NCBI RefSeq assembly: GCF_000379105.1
Contig: NZ_KB900609.1
Location: 4,739,480-4,803,479, forward strand
Source: Methylobacterium sp. WSM2598
Lineage (GTDB): Bacteria > Pseudomonadota > Alphaproteobacteria > Rhizobiales > Beijerinckiaceae
DNA length: 64,000 nucleotides
Reading direction: 5' to 3'
Part shown: piece after piece, positions 50,005 to 58,664 of the stretch
Numbering within the stretch: position 1 is the first letter of the stretch
Layout of the letters: the number at the start of each line of letters is the position of its first letter
Made by a program: the position numbers and the translations under genes
Notes under the pieces: generated by a model
What the model was told of the DNA's origin: nothing
Seen by the model: only the letters and a program-made list of their open reading frames with translations
Database searches by the model: none

Positions 50005-50561
50005 GCGTCAGATCATTTGCGCCTAATTCTGCCTTTTCTATGGCCCATCTTGGATGCATGCTCTTGTTTTGATTGGAATATGATTCCGCATTTCAAGATG
50101 TGACGTAGACGTGCAGCAGGTTTGCCTAGTTAGACACAGAATGTGCTTAAGCGCCTGCTGCTGCGCGCCGAGCGCTCATATGTCGGGGCCGCGCTGGCGG
50201 CTATCGCGGGCGGCGGTAACCGCAAACGCGGTCCCGGAAACCGCACCACGTTACTGGTTCTCCGGCAGATCTGCTCAGCCTCGGTGTTCGAGGGGCGCAC
50301 TGGCTGGCCCTCCACCTGTCGCCGGACACGACTGAGCTATGTCAGCTACTCCGCACTGCTCACGGTCGTGATGTTTGTCAGAGGCTTGGCACCTTCGCGT
50401 GGCCGCACAGCGGTAGTAGGGAGCCTGTCGCGATCCCGATCCCAGTGCGGTCTGTGCCGTTCGGATGTATGCACTGGCGTGAGCTGCGGCCACGCGGGCG
50501 CAGCTCACTGATCGGGAGATGGAGAGCCGGAATAGGCAGTCTCCCTGCCCCTCGGACCAGC
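50005..50561. other. Convergent gap with a hairpin, no gene seen
   Basis: About 560 bp of mixed composition between convergent genes. Frames crossing it have no ribosome sites or motifs. A 10-bp inverted repeat (GTGAGCTGCG / CGCAGCTCAC, 50480-50509) lies about 50 bp past the stop of the leftward hydrolase and may end its transcript. Confidence 0.5.
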
Positions 50562-51536
50562 TCAGGCGGCTCTGGCGCGGGGACGCTCCGACGCCTGATC
50601 AACGGCTCTGACCACCTGCTCAGGTGCAAGGTGGTGGATCATGTGCCCCAGGCCCGGAACGACGATCAACGCGCTCTGCGGCAACTCGCGGTGGAGCCGC
50701 TCCGATTGGCGGCCGACGTCGGCTACCTGATCGTCCGCCCCCGCGATAATCACGACCGGCAGCTTCAGGTCGCGGTAGTGCTCCTGAAGCTCCACCGTAA
50801 CCGGCGTCATCAGGGCCGCGTCCTCTGCCGAGGCCCGCAGCTGAGACGGGCGCAGCATGAGGTCCTTCGGGAACTCCTCGTCGAAGCGTTCCGGCACCGG
50901 GGCCGGGGCGAACATCGCCTTGATCAAGCCCGGCAGGATCAGCCGGGAGATCGCCGGTGACACCGTGTAGCGCATCACGTCCCCGAGCACCGGGATCGCC
51001 GGTGGCGAGAACAGCATCACGTCGGCGCGCAGCGTCGGGTAGTAGTAGCCGGAAGCCAGCACCAGGCTGCGCACCAACTGCGGCGCCTGCAGGGCGAGGG
51101 CGACCGCGACCAGGCTGCCCCACGAGTGGCCGAGCACCACTGCCTGCGTGACGCCGAGCCGTCGCAGCGCCTTCTCGAACAGCGTCGCGTGGGCCCGCGG
51201 CGTCCACAGGGCGCGCGGCCGCTCGCTGTAGCCGTAGCCGGGCCGGTCGATGAGGATGACGCGGTAGCGCGTGGCGAGGTCCTCGACGATGCCGCTGACC
51301 AGGAAGTCCTGGATCATGGTGCCGTTGCCGTGAATGAGCACCAGCGGCTCGCCGCGGCCACGCTCGAGGTAGTGCAGGCGCACGCCGTCGACGGTCATGA
51401 AGCGGCCGATCGGCGGGTGACGGTGTTCCGCCTCGCGCGTTTTGGCAACCGCGTAGAGAGCTGAAGCACCGAGCGCGGCAGCCGCTCCCAGCAGGGTCGG
51501 GGCGAGCCAGCCCCGCGTGTTGGATGGCTTCGTCAT
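50562..51536 (-). CDS. Membrane-anchored alpha/beta hydrolase
   Basis: 324 residues. An N-terminal hydrophobic segment (LAPTLLGAAAALGASALYAVA) can anchor or export the protein. Catalytic features: oxyanion LIHGNGTM (~70), DRPGYGYSERP, nucleophile GHSWGS (~140), Asp in IAGADDQVAD (~270) and His in GLGHMIHHL (~298). Close in layout to haloalkane dehalogenase/epoxide-hydrolase-type esterases. The PHA-linked context (phasin 0.5 kb upstream on the same strand) allows a role in polyester or lipid turnover, but this is inference. Confidence 0.85.
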   Translation of the reverse strand: MTKPSNTRGWLAPTLLGAAAALGASALYAVAKTREAEHRHPPIGRFMTVDGVRLHYLERGRGEPLVLIHGNGTMIQDFLVSGIVEDLATRYRVILIDRPGYGYSERPRALWTPRAHATLFEKALRRLGVTQAVVLGHSWGSLVAVALALQAPQLVRSLVLASGYYYPTLRADVMLFSPPAIPVLGDVMRYTVSPAISRLILPGLIKAMFAPAPVPERFDEEFPKDLMLRPSQLRASAEDAALMTPVTVELQEHYRDLKLPVVIIAGADDQVADVGRQSERLHRELPQSALIVVPGLGHMIHHLAPEQVVRAVDQASERPRARAA

Positions 51537-51709
51537 GGTAGAGTCCTATCTGCTCGGGGCATTCGGCTTGATCGACAGGATCGATCCGGCGCGAGGCCGC
51601 GACGTTTCACGGACGGAGAGCTCTGCGAACTACCGGGCCATCAGGCGCCTCGTGTTCGCGGCCACGTGCTCCCGGTAGCGGGACACGACCGCCTCGGGCG
51701 AACCACCGG

Positions 51710-51883
51710 TCACAGCGTCCCGGCCGCCTCGTTGGCGGCCCCGATCTTCTCGGTGACCATCACGGTCGCCTCCTCGCGGCCGTCCCGTCCGCCCCAGGCC
51801 AGCCTGACGAGCCGGAGCTCAATCACCTTCTGGGCCTTGAGGGCCAGCATCTTCGAGCTGAGGGAGTAGAAGGGGTTGTACAT
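51710..51883 (-). CDS. Small conserved protein near the phasin gene, 57 residues
   Basis: A short gene between the hydrolase and phasin genes. The product starts MYNPFYSLSSKMLALKAQK, continues VIELRLVRLAWGGRDGREEA and ends TVMVTEKIGAANEAAGTL. The amphipathic pattern and the C-terminal MVTEKIGAANEAA recall small phasin-like/PHA-granule companion proteins of methylobacteria. It is on the same strand as the phasin, 120 bp downstream of it, so co-expression is likely. No strong ribosome site is seen. Confidence 0.6.
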   Translation of the reverse strand: MYNPFYSLSSKMLALKAQKVIELRLVRLAWGGRDGREEATVMVTEKIGAANEAAGTL

Positions 51884-52003
51884 GGGGTACTCCGCGCCGC
51901 GCGGAAGCCCGTGCGACTGAGGCAGGATGAAGGAGCGGCTGACGCAGCCGCTCCGCGCAGGTGTTGCTGCGCCCCGAGGTGTCTGACTCGGGCGCTACGC
52001 GCC

Positions 52004-52606
52004 TCAGCGGGGGAGTGTGGGGCTCTGCTGGGCGACGCCGGAGAATGCCTTGCTGGCCTCCTCGACCGCGCGGACCGAGCCCTCGGCGATGGCCTTGCTG
52101 TCCTGCACCATGTGCTGCAGCCCCTCGCGGACCAGCTCGCTCTGGATCGCGGTGAACTCCTGCACCGAGGTGGCGCGCGTCAGCTTGGTCAGCCCGTCGA
52201 GGTTGCGCCGCCACTGCTTCTGGCCCAGCTCGAACCAGCCCCGCGAGGCATCCTGGATGGCCTGGGTCAGGACCGTGCCGCAGCGCATGACGACTTCGAG
52301 GTTCTGCTTGGACTGGCGGGCGAGGCGCTCGCCGTCCTGTCCGGTGAAGCCGAGTGTGCGGGTGAAGTGATCGGCGGCTTCGCAGGCCTGCTGAGAAGCT
52401 GCCTCGACGTTCTTCTGCAGGCCTTGCTCGGCGCTCTGGGCAGATTTTTCGCCGAGATCGGCCGTCTTGCTCATTCCGTCACGGATGGCATCAGCGAACT
52501 GGGTACGCTGCTCGGAGGTCTCTTTGATGGTCGCCCTGACAGCCTCGGCGATCCGCTCATTCGGCTCGGCTTGCTTGTTCGGCGCAGTGTTTGGATTGAA
52601 AGTCAT
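52004..52606 (-). CDS. Phasin family protein
   Basis: 200 residues, mostly helical, no signal peptide. Residues ~60-180 follow the phasin_2 pattern: heptad-like repeats, EAADHFTRTLGFTGQDGERLARQSKQNLEVV, a Trp-containing WFELGQKQW and EFTAIQSELVREGLQHM. Phasins coat PHA granules and control granule size; some act as general stress proteins. The N-terminal ~50 residues are polar and probably flexible. Confidence 0.87.
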   Translation of the reverse strand: MTFNPNTAPNKQAEPNERIAEAVRATIKETSEQRTQFADAIRDGMSKTADLGEKSAQSAEQGLQKNVEAASQQACEAADHFTRTLGFTGQDGERLARQSKQNLEVVMRCGTVLTQAIQDASRGWFELGQKQWRRNLDGLTKLTRATSVQEFTAIQSELVREGLQHMVQDSKAIAEGSVRAVEEASKAFSGVAQQSPTLPR

Positions 52607-53609
52607 GCGTGTTTCCTACCTTTTTGCGTATGTGCGCATGACGTGCTTGCTGAATACAACAAACACGTCACGCCTAGATAGCGAACTAAACAGGCTATCT
52701 TGGTGCGCCGCGCCTATGTCGTGATGGGTTTGCTGCTTTCAAGGCTCAGGAAAGCATTTTGAGTTCGAAAAAATATGTGTCGGATTTCATTGAACGTCAC
52801 ACCCGAGGTTTAAGCATCTGCTTTCGCCACGTAATCAGATTTCTACCGCGTCGAGGTTTGGGGCCAAGGCCGAAACCACCAAGCGACCTCATAAAGCCGC
52901 GGTGCACGGAGAAGGGGTATTTGGCTTCGGCCCCGTGCCGGCTCGCTGCCCCACGACCAGTTCGTCGGCGGCCACGGCTGGGCCTCGGGCAGGCTGCGCT
53001 TGCCGGCTGCGGCCTCCGCGTCCGCATCATCCAGCATCATGTCTTCGATGTCCGCGGGTCCGATCACAAGCGCTCCTGGGCGGTCATGCTGCGTCGCACA
53101 ACGGGAACGGGTGACACGCGACCTGGGTTCCAGGGCGGCTGCGGGTCGGTTGGGCGACCCGTCTCACCGCGTGATCGCTTCTGAGGGGCGAACGGGCTGC
53201 CCTCACGCGCGTATGGCGAGTCCGCAACGGGTGGAGGCTGTGTGAGAACGCGGTTGGGTGTGTCGCGATGCAGCGGTGATCGCGATCCTCGGCACCGGCC
53301 CACTCCTCACCGCCCTGCGGGCGTGAGGGCACGCGGCACCGCGCGCCATCACCGCTGCATCGCGACACACCCAACCGCGTTCTCACACAGTCTCGGTCGC
53401 AAGCGGCCCCTCATTCCATGCTTGGCGTGAGGAGAATTCGAGCGACTTCGTCGTAGCGGGATGGGCGTCGAGCGGGTTGGCTCGGCCCTCGCGGGACCGC
53501 GCTCCGCCCTTCGCCGTTCAGCCATGATGGCCAGAAGTTTCGCCTCGAACCGTGCGCGGAGTCCGCTGTTGCTGATGGAGAGAGGCCATTCGGCACAGGA
53601 GAGACGGCC
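52607..53609. other. Non-coding stretch with a long inverted repeat
   Basis: About 1 kb without a convincing gene between the phasin and a secreted-protein gene. Small frames at 52.8-53.2 kb lack ribosome sites. The inverted-repeat element at 53234-53394 is the main structure. Confidence 0.5.
53234..53394. repeat. 161-bp inverted-repeat element
   Basis: Two 47-bp arms (53234-53280 and 53348-53394) are reverse complements with a single mismatch; the inner 40 bp (from TGTGAGAACGCGGTTGG...) are perfect. The 67-bp centre contains a weaker hairpin (CTCACCGCC / GGGCGTGAG). No transposase is inside, so it resembles a MITE or a remnant. Confidence 0.9.
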
Positions 53610-54218
53610 ATGCCACGGCTGAGTTTGCTCTTTCGAGCTTCCCTCATGGCTGCCGCGCTCGCACCGGGCGCAACGCTCGCGCAGAGCGGTCCGTGCAGCG
53701 ATGACATTGCCAAGCTCACTCGGGAGTTGGGCACGCAGGCCGGCCTCGGCGCACCCGTGTCGGAGCCCGGCTACGGCCAGCGAAAAGGACCAAACGACGA
53801 GAAGAGCCAAAGCAGCGCCGCGACTGAGAAGGGCGGCGTAACCGGCACTGTGGGCACGCGGGAGACGGACCGCAGCCAGCCGGGTGGCGCGTCGCGCGAG
53901 CAGGGCGGCAGCCCGGGCACGGTCGGCGGCGTGTCGGGCACGGTTGGCAGTGCGACCGGCGGAACCCAGGCCGATGCGGTCGCCAGCGGACGGATCGCCA
54001 CCTCACCCGAGGATGTGCGCCGCCAGTCCGAGAACCGCCCGACGACAGCAGCGCAGGCGGCGCGGGGTGGCGAGGCGTCGGCCGGCGCGCAGCCGTCCTC
54101 TGAGGACCGCGTGTCTCAGGCCAAGACGGCCTTGCAGCGTGCGGTCGACCTGAACGCGAAGGGTGACCGGGCCTGTGCCGACGCGGTGAAGGACGCACAG
54201 CGGTTGAAGGGCCAGTAG
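53610..54218 (+). CDS. Secreted low-complexity protein
   Basis: 202 residues. A signal peptide ends in TLAQ. Residue CSDDIAKLTREL starts a short helix, then a Gly/Thr/Ser-rich middle with repeated GTVG motifs (GVTGTVGT, SPGTVGGVSGTVGS), and a C-terminal helix with a Cys (VDLNAKGDRACADAVKDAQRL), which could pair with the first Cys. No named family. Such proteins are frequent near stress genes in methylobacteria. An excellent ribosome site (GGAGAGACGGCC) precedes the ATG. Confidence 0.7.
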   Translation: MPRLSLLFRASLMAAALAPGATLAQSGPCSDDIAKLTRELGTQAGLGAPVSEPGYGQRKGPNDEKSQSSAATEKGGVTGTVGTRETDRSQPGGASREQGGSPGTVGGVSGTVGSATGGTQADAVASGRIATSPEDVRRQSENRPTTAAQAARGGEASAGAQPSSEDRVSQAKTALQRAVDLNAKGDRACADAVKDAQRLKGQ

Positions 54219-54396
54219 GACACGGCTCGCGACGGCTCGGCGCTGAACGGAGCTGGGCCGGACCCGTGATGGGGCGCGGTGATCGTGCTCGCGATCTGGG
54301 GCCTGGTCACCGGGCGGCGCAGGACGACACTCTGATCCCACACCCTCATTCGAACGCGCTCGGTGGTGATCTCGGGCGCGGAACAGGAGAACGACC

Positions 54397-54864
54397 ATGA
54401 GCCGCGGCTATCCATCTATGACGGCGCTTCTCGGCCTGCTCGCCCTCGCGGGCTACCAGAACCGGGACAAGATCGCCGAGATGCTCGGCGGGGCCGGGCA
54501 AGGCAGCGCCGGCAGCGGCGCGGGTACTGGATCGGGTCAGACCGGCCTCGGAGGCCTCCTGGGCAATCTCACGGGCTCCCTGGGTGGGGCCAGTGCCGGT
54601 GGGCTGCTCAGCGGCGGGCTAAGTGAGCTCGTCGACCGCTTCAGGCAGAACGGTCATGGCGAGGCTGCGGACTCGTGGGTGCGGCAGGGCCCCAACCAGG
54701 AGATGGCGCCTCACCAGCTCCAGCAGGCGATCGGGCCGGAGGTGCTCGACACCCTGGCGCGCCAGACGGGGCTTTCGCACGACGAGTTGCTGGCCCGGCT
54801 CTCGCGCGAGTTGCCCTCAGCGGTGGACCGCTACACGCCCGAGGGCCAGTTGCCGGCGCACTGA
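54397..54864 (+). CDS. YidB family protein (DUF937)
   Basis: 155 residues; AGGAGAACGACC precedes the ATG. The N-terminus MTALLGLLALAGYQNRDKIAEML and a Gly-rich linker lead to the conserved YidB core: GGLSELVDRFRQNGHGEAADSWVRQGPNQEM, then LQQAIGPEVLDTLARQTGLSHDELL. YidB/DUF937 proteins are of unknown function; the core is small, helical and cytoplasmic. It lies 180 bp after the secreted-protein gene, same strand. Confidence 0.85.
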   Translation: MSRGYPSMTALLGLLALAGYQNRDKIAEMLGGAGQGSAGSGAGTGSGQTGLGGLLGNLTGSLGGASAGGLLSGGLSELVDRFRQNGHGEAADSWVRQGPNQEMAPHQLQQAIGPEVLDTLARQTGLSHDELLARLSRELPSAVDRYTPEGQLPAH

Positions 54865-55142
54865 CACACGCCAGTCGGCAACGGGCTCCGAGGCCTGCAC
54901 CTCGTTCGGGGTTCTCGATCACTGCCACCGTGTTCATGGCGGTCGGCAGGATCGAGAGCATCGGCGGAGAGGTCGTCGGGCTCCGCACGCGGAACTGGAG
55001 CTGTGGCTTGGCCGCTGCCCCTGCTGTCGTTCAGGTTACGCCTTGGCCGTGCAGGTGCTGCTTGCGTGGTCTGGTTCCATACACCGCGCTTACGCGACCG
55101 GCGCGGGCGTAACAGGCGTGCGGGAGACCGCTGACGTCCAGC

Positions 55143-55200
55143 TTTGATTTCCTGACACCCAAAACTTACAGCTTCAAGTGGCTGAAAAACCGTCGTCTTA
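55143..55200 (+). repeat. Direct repeat, left copy
   Basis: 58 bp, about 83 percent identical to 56392-56449. Both copies keep an open frame encoding F(D/N)(F/Y)LT(P/S)K(T/P)Y(S/R)FKWLKNRR, with several silent differences. Its first 14 bases recur at 48206-48219. Confidence 0.85.
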
Positions 55201-55297
55201 TTGACACGCCACTCCGTAACGAGGCGCAAGTAGGGTGTCGCGCTTGCATCCGGATGAGGGCCTGATGGGGCTGCCGATAGTGCAATCCACAATAAGG

Positions 55298-56179
55298 TCA
55301 GCGTGTCGGGACCGGCTCCGGCCCACGGTAGTCGTAGAAGCCCCGCTTCGACTTGCGGCCGAGCCAGCCAGCCTCAACGTACTTCACCAACAGCGGGCAG
55401 GGTCGATACTTCGAGTCGGCCAGCCCCTCGTAGAGCACCTGCATGATCGACAAGCAGGTGTCGAGCCCGATGAAGTCGGCGAGTTGCAGCGGGCCCATCG
55501 GATGGTTGGCCCCGAGCCGCATCGCCGCATCAATCGACTCCACCGAACCGACGCCCTCGTAGAGAATATAGACCGCCTCGTTGATCATCGGCAGCAGGAT
55601 GCGGTTGACGATGAAGGCCGGGAAATCCTCCGACATGGTGGAGATCTTGCCGAGCTTGGCGACGAACGCCTTGGCCGAGGCATAAGTTGCCTCGTCGGTG
55701 GCGATACCGCGGATGAGCTCGACGAGCTGCATCATCGGCACTGGGTTCATGAAGTGGATGCCGATAAATCGCTCGGGCCGGTCGGTTGCCGCCGCAAGCC
55801 GGGTAACCGAGATGGACGAAGTGTTAGTTGCGATTATTGTATTCTGTTTTAGTGATCCACAAAGTGCGCTTAGTATATCGCGCTTAATCGTCTCGTTTTC
55901 AGTCGCCGCTTCAATTACTAGATCGCAATCTTTCAAATCAGCTAAACTGTATGCCGGAGCAAGCCTGCTGATGGTCTCCTGACTTCTGGTTTCTTCAATT
56001 TTGTTTTTCGATACTAATTTAACTAGATTAGCGCCAATATTTTGAAAGGCTACATTGATGCGATTTTCTTCGCGATCATTTAGACGCACAGCAAATCCTG
56101 CGGTCGCGCAGGCCTGGGCAATTCCAGTTCCCATCTGACCAGCACCGATAATGCCAACGCTAATAATTTCAATTGCCAT
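55298..56179 (-). CDS. 3-hydroxyacyl-CoA (3-hydroxybutyryl-CoA) dehydrogenase
   Basis: 293 residues, typical length. The NAD-binding motif GIIGAGQMGTGIA is at residue 9; NTSSISVTRLA and the catalytic HFMNPVPMMQLVE follow near 120-150; the C-terminal helical domain has FIVNRILLPMINEAVYIL and GANHPMGPLQLADFIGLD. It oxidises 3-hydroxyacyl-CoA or, in reverse, makes 3-hydroxybutyryl-CoA. The first ~115 codons are strikingly AT-rich while the rest is GC-rich. The gene lies between diverged 58-bp direct repeats, which suggests acquisition as a cassette. Confidence 0.93.
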   Translation of the reverse strand: MAIEIISVGIIGAGQMGTGIAQACATAGFAVRLNDREENRINVAFQNIGANLVKLVSKNKIEETRSQETISRLAPAYSLADLKDCDLVIEAATENETIKRDILSALCGSLKQNTIIATNTSSISVTRLAAATDRPERFIGIHFMNPVPMMQLVELIRGIATDEATYASAKAFVAKLGKISTMSEDFPAFIVNRILLPMINEAVYILYEGVGSVESIDAAMRLGANHPMGPLQLADFIGLDTCLSIMQVLYEGLADSKYRPCPLLVKYVEAGWLGRKSKRGFYDYRGPEPVPTR

Positions 56180-56391
56180 GTCTCGTTCCGAGCCTCATTC
56201 ACTGCGGCCGGTCTGAGCCGGTGTGTCGGCCCAGACTGGCGCACCACATCACCGCCCCGTGGTATATCTATAGAACGTCTCAGAAGGGTCGCAAGCAGAC
56301 CCTCGGCCCATGCCCGTCGTGGTCCGCCCCGCAGGCCGCCTTATTGCGGTGCTGGTTCAAGCGACGCGTTCCGATCGGTCAGGAGTGCCCA

Positions 56392-56449
56392 TTTAATTAC
56401 CTGACAAGCAAACCTTACAGGTTTAAGTGGCTGAAAAATCGTCGTTTTG
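56392..56449 (+). repeat. Direct repeat, right copy
   Basis: Partner of 55143-55200, here in the 5' flank of the dehydrogenase gene. It starts TTTAATTACCTGACAAGC and keeps the FKWLKNRR frame. Confidence 0.85.
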
Positions 56450-56458
56450 CTTACATCA

Positions 56459-57523
56459 TCACAGAAACCCCTCTTGCACCTTGCTCACTGGCAGAACTGG
56501 GTCGCCAGCGCGAACTCGACCGCCGTTCCGCCATTGGCTCCGCGTGATGCCGAGCCGCTCCCCCAGCACCAGCAAGCTCCAGAACAGGGGGATCTTGCGG
56601 CGCCGGAGAAGGGGTAGAGACCACGGATCGAGCCCGACGAAGGGCAGGAACGGGTTGCGGCGGTTGGCGGCGTAGATCTCGATGCGGACGCCCGGACGGA
56701 CCGTCGCGCCCCGGGCGTGGAAGCCGCACGTGTCGCCCACCACCAGGGTGTTGCCCGGGACCGCGAACTTGACGGGAGCCGAGAGGCCGAGACGGGGCAG
56801 CTCCTCCGGACGGATCCGGAATGCCCCGCCCCCTCCCGCCTTGGTTCGATCACAGGCCTCCACGCTCCTGCGCCGCTCCCAGGCAAGGCGCCGCTTCGAG
56901 CGGGTGGCCGAGCCGCGCACGTAGGTGAAGGGGCCCTCATCCTCCGGCACATCGTGCAGGAACAGCCACGCCTTCATGGTTGGATGAAACGTGTCCATGT
57001 GGAGGTCGAGCTGTGGATCGGCTTGTGAGCCGTCGAGATGGGAGAAGATCGTCTGGATGTAGACCTCCGGCTCGACGTCGAAGCTCGCCACGTAGCGCAG
57101 CCGACCCTGGAAGCCGGGCATTTCGAGGAGCCGCCGGCAGGCCGGCAGGTGGCGCAGGGTTGCCGGGGTCAGCGGGACGCGTCGCGTGACGGCGTTTCCC
57201 TCGCGAAACTGTCTGGTGGGGAGCGCGACCGAGGTGACCTCCCGCACGAGGTCGGCGAAGTGCTCCGGTTGGAGGAAGTCGCGCACCTCGATATAGCCCT
57301 GCTCATCGAGCTGCCGCTGGTCCTCCGCGCTCACGAGCGGGGCCAGGCGCCGCCGTCTCCAGGCTGTGAGGGCAATGGCCGTCTTGACGCGCCAGACGTG
57401 CAGCCCGCAGCGGTTCAAGGAAGCACTGCCGAGGATCGGATTGCTTCGGAAGGATTTTGCTCCGGTCAGGACCTGGATGGCGTGGATCGGAGCCAGGAGG
57501 AGGCGCGAAACTGTAGCAGCCAT
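56459..57523 (-). CDS. PhyH-like Fe(II)/2OG dioxygenase
   Basis: 354 residues from the ATG at 57523; an earlier start (57670) would give 403, without a good ribosome site in either case. The fold is phytanoyl-CoA dioxygenase-like: EQGYIEVRDFLQPEHF near 60, iron ligands in DLHMDTFHP (HxD, ~220), distal His in CGFHARGATVRPG (~300) and the 2OG-binding Arg following. An N-terminal hydrophobic stretch may associate with membrane. Substrates of this group are diverse small metabolites. It is leftward and upstream of the dehydrogenase, 280 bp away. Confidence 0.82.
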   Translation of the reverse strand: MAATVSRLLLAPIHAIQVLTGAKSFRSNPILGSASLNRCGLHVWRVKTAIALTAWRRRRLAPLVSAEDQRQLDEQGYIEVRDFLQPEHFADLVREVTSVALPTRQFREGNAVTRRVPLTPATLRHLPACRRLLEMPGFQGRLRYVASFDVEPEVYIQTIFSHLDGSQADPQLDLHMDTFHPTMKAWLFLHDVPEDEGPFTYVRGSATRSKRRLAWERRRSVEACDRTKAGGGGAFRIRPEELPRLGLSAPVKFAVPGNTLVVGDTCGFHARGATVRPGVRIEIYAANRRNPFLPFVGLDPWSLPLLRRRKIPLFWSLLVLGERLGITRSQWRNGGRVRAGDPVLPVSKVQEGFL

Positions 57524-57951
57524 GTTCGTCACGAAAGTTGCCCAGTGGCAGGCTTGAGCGCTTAGAGCGGCATAATAATGGCGTGAAGGCTCCATGAACG
57601 TACTAGCAATATGATGCTTCAGGTTTGCAACTGACCACATCCTATGTAGATCGAAATTAACATATATCACGGTCCGTACAGTTCGTTGCCTAACATATGT
57701 GGTAGATTGTAGCCCTAGAGCCTATTCGATCGGATTAGGGGCTCCATCGCGATCTCGGCGAGGACGCGCCGCTCAAGCTTGCCACCGAGTTCGGCCTAAT
57801 AGGCGGTCTTGGCTTTAGCTCCCGCTTTCAGCAAGGGGGAACGCACTTGCGCAAAATCACCGCAAGCCTCGTCCAAACGGACGGGTCCGGAGTTTCTCGC
57901 GCGGACCGCACCTGGCAGCTGCGTCCATGCGTGAGGTAGGACAATGAACAA

Positions 57952-58299
57952 GTGTTTACGGCTACACTGAGTGCCGCCGTGCTCGGAAGCGGGGTGCTCC
58001 TGGGCATCACGTCTGCTCAGGCCATGGGGTATGGCTATGGCGACTTCGACGCGCCCGAGACCGTCGTCGAGCGGCAGGTTGTTGCCCCACCTCGGCGTGT
58101 CGTGCGGGAGGTCGTCGTAGAGCGGCCAGTGATCCGCCCCCGCCATGTTGTCCGTGAGGTCGTGGTGGAGCGCCCGGTCGTGTACCGGCCCCGGCGCGTC
58201 GTGCGGGAGGTCGTGGTCGAGCGGGACGGCTTCTATGGGCCGCGCCGGTTCGGACCACGGCCGGTTGGCTACGGCCCAGCCTTTGACCCGTACGACTGA
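57952..58299 (+). CDS. Secreted repeat protein, possibly frameshifted at the start
   Basis: 115 residues in the frame starting at GTG 57952. A signal peptide (LSAAVLGSGVLLGITSAQA) is followed by repeats of RRVVREVVVERP (four imperfect copies) and a Tyr/Gly/Pro-rich tail. The best ribosome site (GAGG) sits 7 nt before an ATG at 57944 whose frame ends after eight codons. One extra base there would give M-N-K-V-F-T-A-T-L and the natural protein, so a one-base deletion or an alternative GTG start is likely. Confidence 0.65.
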   Translation: MFTATLSAAVLGSGVLLGITSAQAMGYGYGDFDAPETVVERQVVAPPRRVVREVVVERPVIRPRHVVREVVVERPVVYRPRRVVREVVVERDGFYGPRRFGPRPVGYGPAFDPYD

Positions 58300-58346
58300 G
58301 GGCTGGCACTACACCGAGGCCGGCCCCGTCAGCGGGGGCCGGCCGC

Positions 58347-58649
58347 TCAGTTCTGCGAGGGTGGCCGGCTCTGGGCCGCGAGTTGGGTGTCCTTGCGATC
58401 CTGGTCGCGCACCAGCCAGTGCACGGCTCCGAGCGCCAGCACGGCCGCGGCGAGCTCGATGATGGTGAGCGGCGCGGTCCTGGTTGCGTCCAGAATGATG
58501 AACTTGCGCGCGAGGACCAGCAGCGCGGTCAGGATGACCCTGCGCTGCTGGATGATGCTCTCCTGCCGGTGCAGCACGCTCAGGATCGAGTGGTTGAACT
58601 CCAGCGCGATCAGGACGGTGAGGATCATCCCGAACACGACATGGAACAC
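58347..58649 (-). CDS. PsiE-like protein, N-terminally short
   Basis: 100 residues. Three hydrophobic helices and the segment LTALLVLARKFIILDATRTAPLTIIELAAAVLALG match PsiE (phosphate-starvation-inducible) proteins. PsiE proteins are usually ~130-140 residues with four helices; the first helix is missing because an in-frame TAA lies six codons upstream of the GTG start. It may be a truncated gene. Starts 15 bp after the stop of the upstream secreted-protein gene. Confidence 0.65.
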   Translation of the reverse strand: MFHVVFGMILTVLIALEFNHSILSVLHRQESIIQQRRVILTALLVLARKFIILDATRTAPLTIIELAAAVLALGAVHWLVRDQDRKDTQLAAQSRPPSQN

Positions 58650-58664
58650 GCTCAGGAGGCCGCA

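Noticed and set aside
52759..53184. Plus-strand ORF between the phasin and the inverted-repeat element
   Set aside because: No ribosome site, Arg/Pro shadow text, and its end runs up to the inverted repeat.
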